DNA of 51,582 bases from Oscillospiraceae bacterium. Lineage in GTDB: Bacteria; Bacillota_A; Clostridia; Oscillospirales; Oscillospiraceae. The position numbers and the translations under genes are program-made. Below the pieces are notes generated by a model. It saw only the letters and a list, made by a program, of their open reading frames with translations. It had not been told where the DNA came from and did no database searches. Each line of letters starts with the position of its first letter. The first letter of the stretch is position 1. Below, piece by piece: positions 1 through 7,715 of this stretch. The stretch spans positions 1 through 51,582 of the forward strand of contig SVLP01000015.1 of the NCBI GenBank assembly GCA_015067895.1. Reading direction: 5' to 3'.

Positions 1-40
1 CACCGCAGTGCGAACAGTTTGCTTGTCGGCGCTGCCGACC

Positions 41-1063
41 TTAGCGCTGGACGCGGCCGGAGCCGTCGCCGCCGGCCAGCTTCTCGACCTCAGCCACGGT
101 CACGTGGTTGTAGTCGCCGCCGATGGAGTGCTTCAGAGCGGAAGCAGCAACAGCGAACTCGATGGCATCCTGGCTGGACTTGCCGGACAGCAGGGCGTAG
201 ATCAGACCGCCGCCGAAGGAGTCACCGCCGCCGATGCGGTCGATGATGTGCAGGGCGTACTTCTTGGAGAAGCAGTAGTTCTCGCCGTCGTACAGCATGG
301 CAGACCAGCCGTTGTCGAAGGCGGAATGGGACTCACGCAGGGTGATGGCGACCTTCTCAAAGCCGAAGTTCTCCATCAGCTGACGGGCGACGGACTTGTA
401 ACCCTCGTGGTTGATGGTGCCGCCGTAGATGTCGGTGGCCTCAGCCTCGATGCCGAACACGTCCTTGGCGTCCTCCTCGTTGGAGATGCAGACGTCGATG
501 TACTTGGCCAGTTCGGTCATGGCCTCGCGAGCCTCAGCGCGAGTCCACAGCTTGCCGCGGTAGTTCAGGTCGCAGGAGATCTTGACACCGTGAGCCTTGG
601 CGGCGACACAGGCCTGCTTGCAGATCTCAACGACGTTGGGGCCCAGGGCGGGGGTGATGCCGGTGAAGTGGAACCAATCGGCGCCCTCGAAGATGGCATC
701 CCAGTTGAAGTCCTCGGGCTTGGCCTCGGCGATGGCGGAGTGGGCACGGTCATAGATGCAGACGGAGGGACGCTGGGAAGCACCCTTCTCGTTGTAGTAG
801 ATACCCACGCGGTTGCCGCCGCGGGTGATGTTGCCGGTGCCGACGCCATACTTGCGCAGGGAGTTGACAGCCATCTGACCGATGGAGTGGGCGGGCAGCT
901 TGGTGACGAACTCGGCATCCATGCCGTAGTTGGCCAGGGAGACGGCCACATTGGCCTCGCCGCCGCCGAAGGTGGCCTCGAAGGTGGAAGCCTGGACGAA
1001 ACGCTCGTAGTTGAAGGGCTGCAGACGGAGCATCAGCTCACCGAAGGTAATGATCTTGGCCAT
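41..1063 (-). CDS. kdgK: 2-dehydro-3-deoxygluconokinase (KDG kinase), PfkB family
   Basis: 340 residues, normal for the family. It phosphorylates 2-keto-3-deoxygluconate to KDPG in the cytoplasm, the step before KDPG aldolase in uronate and Entner-Doudoroff catabolism. Visible PfkB signatures are the N-terminal GGGEAN (residues 33-38), which contacts the sugar, and the C-terminal GGGDSFGGG near 278-286, where Asp281 is the expected catalytic base. The opening MAKIITFGELMLRL is typical of KdgK rather than of ribokinase or fructokinase. The gene lies downstream of kdgA on the same strand, separated by about 450 bp of tandem repeat, so co-transcription is likely. The final ten residues (GGDGSGRVQR) look non-conserved. 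Family is certain; the exact sugar is inferred from the kdgA neighbour. Confidence 0.9.
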   Translation of the reverse strand: MAKIITFGELMLRLQPFNYERFVQASTFEATFGGGEANVAVSLANYGMDAEFVTKLPAHSIGQMAVNSLRKYGVGTGNITRGGNRVGIYYNEKGASQRPSVCIYDRAHSAIAEAKPEDFNWDAIFEGADWFHFTGITPALGPNVVEICKQACVAAKAHGVKISCDLNYRGKLWTRAEAREAMTELAKYIDVCISNEEDAKDVFGIEAEATDIYGGTINHEGYKSVARQLMENFGFEKVAITLRESHSAFDNGWSAMLYDGENYCFSKKYALHIIDRIGGGDSFGGGLIYALLSGKSSQDAIEFAVAASALKHSIGGDYNHVTVAEVEKLAGGDGSGRVQR

Positions 1064-1143
1064 TGGAATCAGAATCCTTTCATAATTAAATTTCAGTTTA
1101 CCGTCAAGGTGCCGTTGTTCGTACCGTTACTGACGGAGTAAGG

Positions 1144-1509
1144 TACCGGGCACCTGAAGGAACGATTTCCACCGCAGGGCGCACACGAGTTTGCCCGCGG
1201 GGGCATCCCAGGTTTTTCCCGGAACATCACCGACGAGGTAACGTACCGGGCACCTGAAGGAACGATTTCCACCGCAGGGCGCACACGGGTTTGCCTGCGG
1301 GGGCATCCCAGGTTTTTCCCGGAACATCACCGACGAGGTAACGTACCGGGCACCTGAAGGAACGATTTCCACCGCTGGGCGCACACGGGTTTGCCCGCGG
1401 GGGCATCCCAGGTTTTTCCCGGAACATCACCGACGAGGTAACGTACCGGGCACCTGAAGGAACGATTTCCACCGCAGGGCGCACACGAGTTTGCCCGCGG
1501 GGGCATCCC
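1144..1509. repeat. Tandem 100-bp repeat, about 3.7 copies, between kdgA and kdgK
   Basis: Near-identical units begin with TACCGGGCACCTGAAGG at 1144, 1244, 1344 and 1444, a period of exactly 100 bp. The last copy is cut off right after the kdgA stop codon. Copies differ by only a few substitutions (for example at 1188, 1295 and 1376). The stretch 1102-1143 looks like a further degenerate partial unit. Since 100 is not a multiple of three, reading frames shift in every copy and no protein is plausible. The array would lie inside a kdgA-kdgK transcript. Confidence 0.97.
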
Positions 1510-1512
1510 CGC

Positions 1513-2142
1513 TTATTCGCCCTTGGCGGCCTTGCGGGCGTCGATGCACAGCTGGGTGATCTTGTCCCAGTTGCCGGCCACGACATCAGCCTTGGGGCAG
1601 ACCCAGGAGCCGCCGACGGCATGGATGAAGGGAGTGTCGATGAACTCCTTGATGTTGTCGTTGTTGACACCGCCGGTGGGCAGGAACTTCAGACCGACGA
1701 AGGGGCCAGCCAGGTTCTTCAGAGCCTTCAGGCCGCCGTAAACGTTGGCGGGGAAGAACTTGACCATCTTCAGGCCGTGCTTCAGGGCGCCCATGATCTC
1801 GGTGGGGGTGACGCAGCCGGGAGCGACAGCGACGCCGTTGGCGACGCAGTAGCCCACGATCTCATCGGAGAAGCCGGGGGAGACGATGAACTTGGCACCC
1901 ATCTCGATGGCCAGCTTGCACTGATCCAGGTTGACGATGGTACCGGCGCCGACCAGAACGTCGGGGCAGCTTTCCGCGACAGCCTTGATGCACTCGGGAG
2001 CGCAGGCGGTGCGGAAGGTGATCTCCATGGTGTCAACGCCGCCGGCGGCCATGGCCTTGGCCAGGGGCACAGCGTCCTCAACCTTGTCCAGAACGACAAC
2101 GGGGACGACGACGGAGTTGGCGAGTCTTTCCATTACAGTCAT
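1513..2142 (-). CDS. kdgA: KDPG aldolase (2-dehydro-3-deoxy-phosphogluconate aldolase)
   Basis: 209 residues; a cytoplasmic class I aldolase that splits KDPG into pyruvate and glyceraldehyde-3-phosphate. The Schiff-base lysine is Lys128 in MVKFFPA and the general acid/base glutamate is Glu40 in DTMEITFRT. A phosphate-binding PTGGV loop is also present. The start at 2142 is chosen because an AGGAGG (2151-2156 on the plus strand as CCTCCT) sits 8 bases upstream; the frame remains open further upstream but has no comparable site. It is first in the kdgA-kdgK pair, behind a consensus promoter at 2236-2264 and a palindrome at 2288-2301. The protein could also act on KDPGal (Eda/DgoA-type), which cannot be separated by sequence alone. 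Confidence 0.93.
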   Translation of the reverse strand: MTVMERLANSVVVPVVVLDKVEDAVPLAKAMAAGGVDTMEITFRTACAPECIKAVAESCPDVLVGAGTIVNLDQCKLAIEMGAKFIVSPGFSDEIVGYCVANGVAVAPGCVTPTEIMGALKHGLKMVKFFPANVYGGLKALKNLAGPFVGLKFLPTGGVNNDNIKEFIDTPFIHAVGGSWVCPKADVVAGNWDKITQLCIDARKAAKGE

Positions 2143-2235
2143 TTGAAATTCCTCCTGATATGTTTGGGTATATGTACTCCAGAGCGGGCATGGTGCATAA
2201 AGACAGGTGCACAACGCCCCATTCTCTTGTGTACG

Positions 2236-2264
2236 ATGATAATCGATTTCGGCAAACTTGTCAA
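2236..2264 (-). promoter_or_regulatory. Sigma-A-type promoter of kdgA
   Basis: Read on the minus strand: TTGACA (2264-2259), 17-bp spacer, TATCAT (2241-2236). It lies about 94 bp upstream of the kdgA start codon and is the best promoter match in this gap. Confidence 0.8.
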
Positions 2265-2287
2265 CAACGTATTGGGAAAAGATCCGG

Positions 2288-2301
2288 TTTTTCCGGAAAA
2301 A
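2288..2301. promoter_or_regulatory. Perfect 14-bp palindrome upstream of the kdgA promoter (candidate operator)
   Basis: TTTTTCCGGAAAAA is self-complementary and lies 24 bp upstream of the -35 box of kdgA. An upstream activator or repressor site for a sugar-acid regulator is plausible, but no regulator gene is nearby, and it could instead be part of a weak terminator. Confidence 0.4.
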
Positions 2302-2339
2302 CGCCGGATAATTACCAATAACTAGAAATTACAGGAAGT

Positions 2340-4001
2340 TTATGGCAGAAGCTGCTCCCAGTATGTCACCTCGGGCCAATCGGTGTCGTCGAAGGTATCG
2401 CGGATGCATGCGCAGTAATACTCCAGCTTGGGCATCAGGTGGGGGTTGGCCTCGAAGACGGCCCACTCGCCCACCATCGCCTTTTCCAGCATCATGGCCC
2501 GATCCTCCGAGGCGGAGACGCAGGAGTAATCCCGGACGAAATAGCCGGAATCATAGAACTGCTTCACGCTGTCCGGGGCATTCTTGTAGGAATCGGCATA
2601 CGCAAAGCCCTCGGGCTGAAGGGCCATCCAGCCCTCCTCGCTGTAGAGGGCGTCCTCGCGGAGCTCCGCATCCCAGTCCAGACATTTGTCGATGATGTGG
2701 GAGAACTCATGGAAAATGACCGACTCCCGGATCCGCCGGGCATTCAGAACCAGCATGGAATAGCGATCCCGCCGGGTCGTGAAGGCCGAGGTGCCGGAGC
2801 TGACATCCTTGTTGGATTTTGGCGCCAGGGCGTCCACCAGTTCGATGCGGACGGTATGGCGGTCGCCATATTTGAGTTGGGAGAAAAAGCCCTCCGGATA
2901 CACGGAAAGGGTGGCCTCCAGCACATCCAGGGCCTGGGCCGTCACCTCGGGGTCTGTGAGCACCTCGGCGGTGTAGCTGTTGTAGTCCCGGCCGACCTGC
3001 TCCGCGATGCGGATGTCCAGGTCGAACCGCTCCGACAGCTCCGCCGCCCGGTCGTAGAGCTCCCGGGGCAGAAGCTCCCCCTCGGGGATCTGCTCCGGCT
3101 GGATGTCGATATCCTCACCCGTGGTCTCCCGGCTGGGATCCCAGAACAGCAGGCGGCAGCCCTCCTTGCCATAGGCCAGGAAAAACCAGCCCTGCCACCC
3201 TTCGCTCCAGACAAATTCCCTGCCGGGAATTCCAAGGTTGTCGGGGACAGCGCAGACACTGACAAAGCCGCCATCCACGCCGTACTGGGTCACGGTCTGA
3301 CCGTCCACTCGGAGGTAGACTCCGTTGGACTGGGGCCGCAGGCCCTCCTGAAGGGCGATCAGCGGAGCATCCGTCAGCTCCGTCAGGGTACCGCCGGTCA
3401 GCTCCAGCTCGTACCAATGGGTCATCAGATCCGTTTCCGGCACCATGGACAGCCAGATCCGCTCTTCGGTCAGGGCTTCGACGGACAGTCTGCGGCAGCG
3501 CAGCAGCTCCCGGTCGGTACCGTCCTCCAGATCCCGGAGCCGGAGCTCCGCCGCAGAGAGGGCATACAGGCCATCAGCGTCCGGGGACAGGAGCCAGAGC
3601 TCCTCCCCGGTCTCACCGGCAGCGCTGCCCACCGGCACAAGATCGGCATCGAGCCTGGTCACACTGCCGCGTCCGGAGTCGGCAACACCGATCCCCTCCT
3701 CCAGAACCCGGACATAGGCCAGGCCGCTGACCTCCAGGGTCACTTCAGCCTTGACGGACAGCTCCTCCCATGACAGGAGCTTCAGCGCTCCGCCCGCACA
3801 GAGCAGCAGTCCCTCCTCCGTGCCGAGGAGCTGCCGGATCGGCATGGATTCCACCGTCTCATTGGGCAGATACCACAGATTCCCCTCTTTTCCCACAGGC
3901 CTTCCGCCCTCGATGGGAGAGGGATTGGTATGGGTCGGGGCCACGGCGCTGCAGCCGCACAGCAGCACCAGCGACAAGATCAGCGCGAGCATTCTGCGCA
4001 T
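2340..4001 (-). CDS. Predicted lipoprotein with C-terminal HEXXH (putative zinc metallopeptidase-like) domain
   Basis: 553 residues from the ATG at 4001, which follows AAAGGATG; the longer frame upstream lacks a ribosome site. A signal peptide ends in a lipobox (LVLLCGC), so the protein should be anchored on the outer face of the membrane. Residues about 40-310 are rich in short beta-strand-like stretches with repeated W/L/G patterns, reminiscent of a propeller, but no family is recognised with confidence. The C-terminal part carries HEFSH (residues 431-435) followed by a Glu/Asp-rich segment, typical of gluzincin-type peptidases. A minus-strand TATAAT lies at 4026-4031. It is monocistronic. 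Substrate unknown; peptidase activity is inferred only from the HEXXH motif. Confidence 0.75.
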   Translation of the reverse strand: MRRMLALILSLVLLCGCSAVAPTHTNPSPIEGGRPVGKEGNLWYLPNETVESMPIRQLLGTEEGLLLCAGGALKLLSWEELSVKAEVTLEVSGLAYVRVLEEGIGVADSGRGSVTRLDADLVPVGSAAGETGEELWLLSPDADGLYALSAAELRLRDLEDGTDRELLRCRRLSVEALTEERIWLSMVPETDLMTHWYELELTGGTLTELTDAPLIALQEGLRPQSNGVYLRVDGQTVTQYGVDGGFVSVCAVPDNLGIPGREFVWSEGWQGWFFLAYGKEGCRLLFWDPSRETTGEDIDIQPEQIPEGELLPRELYDRAAELSERFDLDIRIAEQVGRDYNSYTAEVLTDPEVTAQALDVLEATLSVYPEGFFSQLKYGDRHTVRIELVDALAPKSNKDVSSGTSAFTTRRDRYSMLVLNARRIRESVIFHEFSHIIDKCLDWDAELREDALYSEEGWMALQPEGFAYADSYKNAPDSVKQFYDSGYFVRDYSCVSASEDRAMMLEKAMVGEWAVFEANPHLMPKLEYYCACIRDTFDDTDWPEVTYWEQLLP

Positions 4002-4054
4002 ATCGGTCACATCCTTTCTGGGCCCATTATAGCAAAAATTTTCGGGATGTGCAC

Positions 4055-4083
4055 GAAAAAAATCCGGCACTTTCGTGCCGGAT
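4055..4083 (-). terminator. Intrinsic terminator of the sigma-like gene
   Basis: Arms ATCCGGCAC (4062-4070) and GTGCCGGAT (4075-4083) enclose TTTC. On the minus strand the hairpin is followed by a run of seven T. It lies 5 bp beyond the stop codon of the gene at 4088-4330. Confidence 0.85.
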
Positions 4084-4087
4084 GGGG

Positions 4088-4330
4088 TCAGTATTTCAGG
4101 TACATCCGTACCCGCTGCTCCGCCCGGCGGAGACAGCGGCAGACGCTTGATTTGTGGATCCCCCGCTCGGCGGCGATCTGGGGAATGTTCTTGTCCTGGA
4201 AATAGTAGGCGATGATGATCTCCCGCTGCTTCTGGGTCAGCTCCCGCTCGATGACCCGGCGGATACGCTGCATCTGGATGTTTGGCGGCAAACGCGGCCC
4301 CTCATAGCCGTCATAAAGTGTATGCTTCAT
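4088..4330 (-). CDS. Small sigma-70 region 4-like DNA-binding protein
   Basis: 80 residues. The C-terminal half resembles sigma region 4: a helix beginning ELTQKQREIIIAYYFQ, then the helix-turn-helix IPQIAAERGIHKSSVCRCLRRAEQRV. No region 2 is present, so it cannot be a complete sigma factor; such stand-alone region-4 proteins are common in mobile or prophage-derived clusters of Clostridia. The start at 4330 is preferred because GAGGGGG lies 10 bases upstream; an ATG at 4351 has no such site. It overlaps the end of the gene at 4311-4544 by 20 bp, indicating translational coupling. A terminator follows immediately. Function is inferred to be regulatory. Confidence 0.75.
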   Translation of the reverse strand: MKHTLYDGYEGPRLPPNIQMQRIRRVIERELTQKQREIIIAYYFQDKNIPQIAAERGIHKSSVCRCLRRAEQRVRMYLKY

Positions 4331-4544
4331 CCCGGTAATACCCCCTCTCATAATAGTGTCGGCACAGCGCCGCCAGGGCGTTGCACTGGGTCAGCATGGG
4401 CGTCAGCTCCGCGATGCGCCGCTTCAGATGCCAGACCTCCTCGGGATCTTTGGCCGTCTTCAGGGCGGTGCGCAGCTCCTTCAGCCGTCGCCGCAGCGGC
4501 TCAGCCGAGGCTTCATATCCCAGGCCGATCTGCTCAAGTGTCAT
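4311..4544 (-). CDS. Small helical protein of unknown function, partner of the sigma-like gene
   Basis: 77 residues starting MTLEQIGLGYEASAEPL, with AGGAGG close upstream of the ATG at 4544. The composition (repeated K/R/E/L, e.g. RRRLKELRTALKTAKD) predicts two long amphipathic helices, possibly a coiled coil, with a tyrosine-rich tail. No catalytic motif is visible. It overlaps the sigma-like gene by 20 bp and is transcribed with it. Similar small helical proteins precede stand-alone region-4 genes in clostridial mobile elements; that comparison comes from general knowledge and was not searched. Confidence 0.65.
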   Translation of the reverse strand: MTLEQIGLGYEASAEPLRRRLKELRTALKTAKDPEEVWHLKRRIAELTPMLTQCNALAALCRHYYERGYYRDEAYTL

Positions 4545-4728
4545 GGTTCCCCTCCTCAGTGGTCGTCCCCCGACCAAAGCCCGGAAGGATGTTCCACCAT
4601 TTTCCAAAAGCATCATACCAAACGGAACGTGTGAAAAAAAGCGGAACGTGGCGTACGCCACGATTCCCCCGTTTTTTTATTGGGGACATGCTATAGTGCT
4701 GCCATACCAGTCGGAAGGAAGTGAGCAT

Positions 4729-5070
4729 ATGCTGGGAGCCAGGATCGCCGCCCTGCGCCGGGACGCGGGCTGGAGCCAGGCGGAGCTGGGCAGGCGGCTG
4801 AAGGTCAGCGCCAGCGCCGTGGGGATGTATGAGCAGGGCCGCCGAGAGCCCTCGGCGGATACGCTGATCGCCCTGTCGGAGATCTTTGATGTGACCACCG
4901 ATTATCTGCTGAAGGGCAGGCCCATCGCCGCGCCCGACCAGCAGGCCGTGACCCGGCTCATGCGCTCGTCCCTGGAGTCGGCCCAGACGGCCCTGTCCAC
5001 CCGGACGGACAAGCCCTTCACAAGGAATGAGCTGGCGGCGCTGTTTGCTGCCATGCTGACGGACGCTTGA
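4729..5070 (+). CDS. XRE/Cro-type helix-turn-helix transcriptional regulator
   Basis: 113 residues. Residues 4-58 form a canonical HTH_3 domain: IAALRRDAGWSQAELGRRL, then VSASAVGMYEQGRREPSADTL, ending DYLLKG. The C-terminal half is a short helical extension with no known effector domain. GGAAGGAAG precedes the ATG at 4729, and a TATAGT is present at 4693-4698 without a clear -35 box. It is divergent from the two small genes at 4088-4544, an arrangement typical of a repressor controlling the opposite operon. DNA target and effector are unknown. Confidence 0.85.
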   Translation: MLGARIAALRRDAGWSQAELGRRLKVSASAVGMYEQGRREPSADTLIALSEIFDVTTDYLLKGRPIAAPDQQAVTRLMRSSLESAQTALSTRTDKPFTRNELAALFAAMLTDA

Positions 5071-5110
5071 CGGAGCGGACAAGTTGCGGTATTCTGTTAA
5101 GGAAAGTACC

Positions 5111-5141
5111 GTAGGGCGGGTGGCAGTGCCGCCCGCCCTAC
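5111..5141. repeat. Palindromic GTAGGGCGGG element (single hairpin)
   Basis: Arms GTAGGGCGGGTGGC and GCCGCCCGCCCTAC form an imperfect hairpin only 4 bp upstream of the tadA ribosome-binding site. The ends resemble the termini of the longer family A elements and of the sites at 12884, 18373 and 49261. Confidence 0.8.
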
Positions 5142-5155
5142 AGAAAGAGGATAAT

Positions 5156-5665
5156 ATGGAAGACAGAGATTACATGCTGGCCGCTCTGGAGCTGGCGAGG
5201 GAGGCGGCGGCGGACGGGGAAGTCCCCGTGGGCTGCGTCATCACCCGCCGCGGCGAGATCGTGGGCCGGGGCCGCAACCGCCGGGAGAAGGGCAAAAACG
5301 CCCTGTGCCACGCGGAGCTGGAGGCCATCAACGACGCCTGCACCAATTTGGGGGGCTGGCGGCTTTGGGAGTGCGAGCTTTACGTGACCCTGGAGCCCTG
5401 CCCCATGTGCGCAGGGGCCATCATCAACGCCCGGATCCCCCGGGTGGTCTACGGCGCGAAGGATGCCAAGGCCGGCTCCTGCGGCAGCGTTTGCAGTCTC
5501 TTCGACATGGCCTACAACCACCACCCAACGGTGGAGCAGGGCCTGCTGGAGGAGGAGTGCGCAGGCCTTTTGAAAGAATTTTTCCGTCAGCTGCGGCTGA
5601 CACTGCCGAACCGAAAGAAATGGCGCAGACCGTCGAACATAACTCCCACTGCGTCGGATAACTGA
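5156..5665 (+). CDS. tadA: tRNA-specific adenosine deaminase (A34 to I34)
   Basis: 169 residues. It deaminates adenosine at the wobble position of tRNA-Arg(ACG), acting as a zinc-dependent homodimer in the cytoplasm. The zinc and catalytic residues are visible as CHAE (His52, Glu54) and PCPMC (Cys82, Cys85), and the conserved YGAKDAKAGS segment follows. The start at 5156 is preceded by AAAGAGG; an earlier ATG at 5084 would add about 24 residues translated through the palindromic repeat and is rejected. The C-terminus is extended by a basic tail (RKKWRRPSN). It is the only gene on its transcript before a hairpin array. Confidence 0.93.
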   Translation: MEDRDYMLAALELAREAAADGEVPVGCVITRRGEIVGRGRNRREKGKNALCHAELEAINDACTNLGGWRLWECELYVTLEPCPMCAGAIINARIPRVVYGAKDAKAGSCGSVCSLFDMAYNHHPTVEQGLLEEECAGLLKEFFRQLRLTLPNRKKWRRPSNITPTASDN

Positions 5666-5681
5666 GCAGCGGGGGGAGTGT

Positions 5682-5787
5682 GAGGGGGGCAAAGGCCCCC
5701 CTCGCGTTCAATAAAAGATGACTTTCAAACTTTTGCAAAAAGTTTGAAAGCCTGAGCAGCGTGTCAAAATAACTATTTTGACACGCT
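5682..5787. repeat. Array of three consecutive perfect hairpins
   Basis: Three independent perfect inverted repeats lie back to back. The first has GAGGGGGGC arms (5682-5690/5695-5703). The second has CTTTCAAACTTTT arms (5722-5734/5738-5750). The third has 14-bp AGCGTGTCAAAATA arms (5758-5771/5774-5787). The first may terminate tadA, though without a strong T-run. The AGCGTGTCAAA end of the third is also seen at the edge of the element at 50929. Confidence 0.85.
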
Positions 5788-5848
5788 GGGAGAAAGTCCG
5801 GTAACGTCGGGTAACGAGTATTTTCTACCATCTGAAGGGGGGCGTTTT

Positions 5849-6820
5849 ATGGATTGGGAGCAGCGGTGCATCCGCCTGTGCGGAGCCATGATCGCGGCGG
5901 CCATCGCGCTGCGGCTGCTGGCGGGAGGTGCCCTGGCAGGGGTGGGACAGGCCCTGACCCAGCCCGGGACGGCCTCCTTCCTTCTCTACCTCCAGACGGG
6001 CCGGGTGGTGCGGACGGTGCCCCAGGAGTCGGCCCAGCCCCAGCCCATCCGGGAGACGGTTCCCCCTCAGCCGGAAAAGCCGGCCTTCACTGCGGAGGAC
6101 GCAGAGCTCATCACCATCGACCTGGGCTGCGACCGCGACCCGGATGTGGAAATGCTGCTGACCGAGCCCCTGGAGCTGGATTTGACGGGAACGGAGCCGA
6201 AGGTGCTGATCCTCCACTCCCACACCACCGAGAGCTACGCCCAGTCGGGAGACCGCTACGAGGAGACCAGCCCCTACCGCACCCTGGATCCCGGGCACAA
6301 CATGCTCGCCCTGGGGGAGATCGTGGCGGATATCCTGGAGGAGGCGGGCATCGGGGTCATCCACGACACCACCTTCCACGACTACCCCAGCTACAACGGC
6401 GCCTACAGCCACGCGGCATCCTCCACGAAGGCTATTCTTTCGCAGTACTCCTCCATCGAGCTGATCCTGGATCTGCACCGGGACGCAGCGGACACCCCCA
6501 CGGGCCAGCTGGTGACCAAATGCGCGCTCGGCGGCGAGACGGCGGCCCAGCTGATGTTCGTCATGGGCACCGACGTCCGGCTGAACCATCCCGACTGGGA
6601 GCGGAATCTGAGCCTGGCCCTGAAGCTCCAGGTATTATTGGAAAAAGAAAACCCCGGCATCTGCCGGGATCTGAACCTGACCCGGAACCGCTACAACCAG
6701 CACCTGGGGGATCTGGCCCTGCTGGTGGAGATCGGCGCAGCCGGGAACACCCTGGAGCAGGCGAAGCTGGCGGCCAGGGAGCTGGGAGAAGCCATCGTCA
6801 AGCTGGCTGGCGAGCAATGA
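5849..6820 (+). CDS. spoIIP: Stage II sporulation protein P (SpoIIP), peptidoglycan amidase/endopeptidase
   Basis: 323 residues. SpoIIP cleaves septal peptidoglycan during engulfment, together with SpoIID and SpoIIM. A single N-terminal membrane segment (about residues 13-33) anchors it, followed by a Pro/Gln-rich linker (about 60-80). The catalytic domain begins around 110 and shows the family signature KVLILHSHTTESY, later DLHRDA and the C-terminal LLVEIGAAGNTLEQA. His and Glu in these motifs are the expected zinc ligands. AAGGGGGG lies just upstream of the ATG at 5849. It is a stand-alone gene ending at a bidirectional terminator. In other Firmicutes it is sigma-E controlled; no clear sigma-E promoter was recognised here. 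Confidence 0.93.
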   Translation: MDWEQRCIRLCGAMIAAAIALRLLAGGALAGVGQALTQPGTASFLLYLQTGRVVRTVPQESAQPQPIRETVPPQPEKPAFTAEDAELITIDLGCDRDPDVEMLLTEPLELDLTGTEPKVLILHSHTTESYAQSGDRYEETSPYRTLDPGHNMLALGEIVADILEEAGIGVIHDTTFHDYPSYNGAYSHAASSTKAILSQYSSIELILDLHRDAADTPTGQLVTKCALGGETAAQLMFVMGTDVRLNHPDWERNLSLALKLQVLLEKENPGICRDLNLTRNRYNQHLGDLALLVEIGAAGNTLEQAKLAARELGEAIVKLAGEQ

Positions 6821-6832
6821 ACACAAACAGAA

Positions 6833-6864
6833 AGCCCGACTCGTTCTGAGTCGGGCTTGGTTTT
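6833..6864. terminator. Bidirectional terminator between spoIIP and cutC
   Basis: Arms AGCCCGACTC (6833-6842) and GAGTCGGGCT (6848-6857) form a perfect 10-bp stem with a 5-base loop, followed by TGGTTTTA. The genes on either side converge here. Confidence 0.88.
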
Positions 6865-7612
6865 ATTTCAGGCTGTCGATGGCTTCCCTGGCCGCACGAA
6901 CGGCGGCGGGATCGGCATACTGCCGGTCGAACTCGCTGGCCATGGGCAGACCCATGGACACGCCCTCCCGGCGGAAGGTCATGGGGCCGGGCTCGCTGCG
7001 TTTGGCGGACAGGTGGAAGTGGCAGATGCCCGCTTCCTGATACAGCATGGGGATATTGGCGGCACCCACGCCGGAGCCTGCCATCAGGTGGATCCGGTCG
7101 GCGGCGAAGGCCCGGAAGGCCTTGAGATTCTCCACACCCCTGGGGGCGGTGGCCATCTGGCCGGAGGTCAGGATGGTCTGGATGCCAAGGTCACAGGCGG
7201 TCTCGATGGCGGCAAAGCCGTCCCGGCACACGTCGAAGCACCGGTGCAGCGTCACCTCCAGATCCTCGGCGGCGGCCATGCAGCGACTCAAAAAGGGCAC
7301 GTCCAGTTCGCCGTTGGGCGTCAGCGCACCGATGACCACGCCGTTGACACCCGCCTTCGCGCAGAACTCGATCTCCCGCAGGAGCACTTCCTTTTCCTCC
7401 TCCGTGAAGCAGAAATCCCCGAACCGGGGCCGCAGGAGCACGTTCACCGGCGTCCTGATCCGACTGACCACCTGCTCGATGAGGAAGGGACTGGGGGACA
7501 CGCCGCCCACCAGCAGGTCAGCACAAAGCTCCAGCCGGTCGGCACCGGCTTCCGATGCCCGGCGGGCGGATTCAAAGGAATCGACACAAATTTCGAGAAG
7601 GAATTTTTCCAT
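6863..7612 (-). CDS. cutC: CutC family protein (copper homeostasis family TIM barrel)
   Basis: 249 residues, the normal CutC length. The N-terminus LLEICVDSFESARRASEAGADRLELC and the segments VNVLLRPRFGDFCF, VTLHRCFDVC and ILTSGQ are characteristic of the CutC TIM barrel. The family was first linked to copper tolerance, but its biochemical role is unsettled and the protein is probably cytoplasmic. No copper-transport gene is adjacent. An AGGAGG-like site precedes the ATG at 7612. The gene stands alone between a terminator and an AT-rich repeat (7639-7713) that separates it from the exonuclease gene. Confidence 0.88.
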   Translation of the reverse strand: MEKFLLEICVDSFESARRASEAGADRLELCADLLVGGVSPSPFLIEQVVSRIRTPVNVLLRPRFGDFCFTEEEKEVLLREIEFCAKAGVNGVVIGALTPNGELDVPFLSRCMAAAEDLEVTLHRCFDVCRDGFAAIETACDLGIQTILTSGQMATAPRGVENLKAFRAFAADRIHLMAGSGVGAANIPMLYQEAGICHFHLSAKRSEPGPMTFRREGVSMGLPMASEFDRQYADPAAVRAAREAIDSLK

Positions 7613-7638
7613 AGAAACCTCCTGTTTGTAGATGCGGA

Positions 7639-7713
7639 GATATTAGATATAAGATGATCCTTCGACGTTACATATCTAATATCTAATACCTCATATCTTT
7701 TATCTGATATCTC
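7639..7713. repeat. AT-rich dispersed repeat, family E (copy 1)
   Basis: Built from GATATTAGATATAAGAT on one side and ATATCTAATATCTAATACC-like strings on the other, giving a long imperfect hairpin. A second copy lies at 40047-40136. Both abut the stop codon of the minus-strand gene to their right (here the exonuclease at 7716). Confidence 0.85.
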
Positions 7714-7715
7714 AA

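Noticed and set aside
1144..1509. Tandem repeats as a CRISPR array
   Set aside because: Units are contiguous 100-bp copies without unique spacers, and no cas gene is present.
1093..1670. Short frames through the tandem repeat as small proteins
   Set aside because: The 100-bp period shifts the frame each copy, and no ribosome site precedes them.
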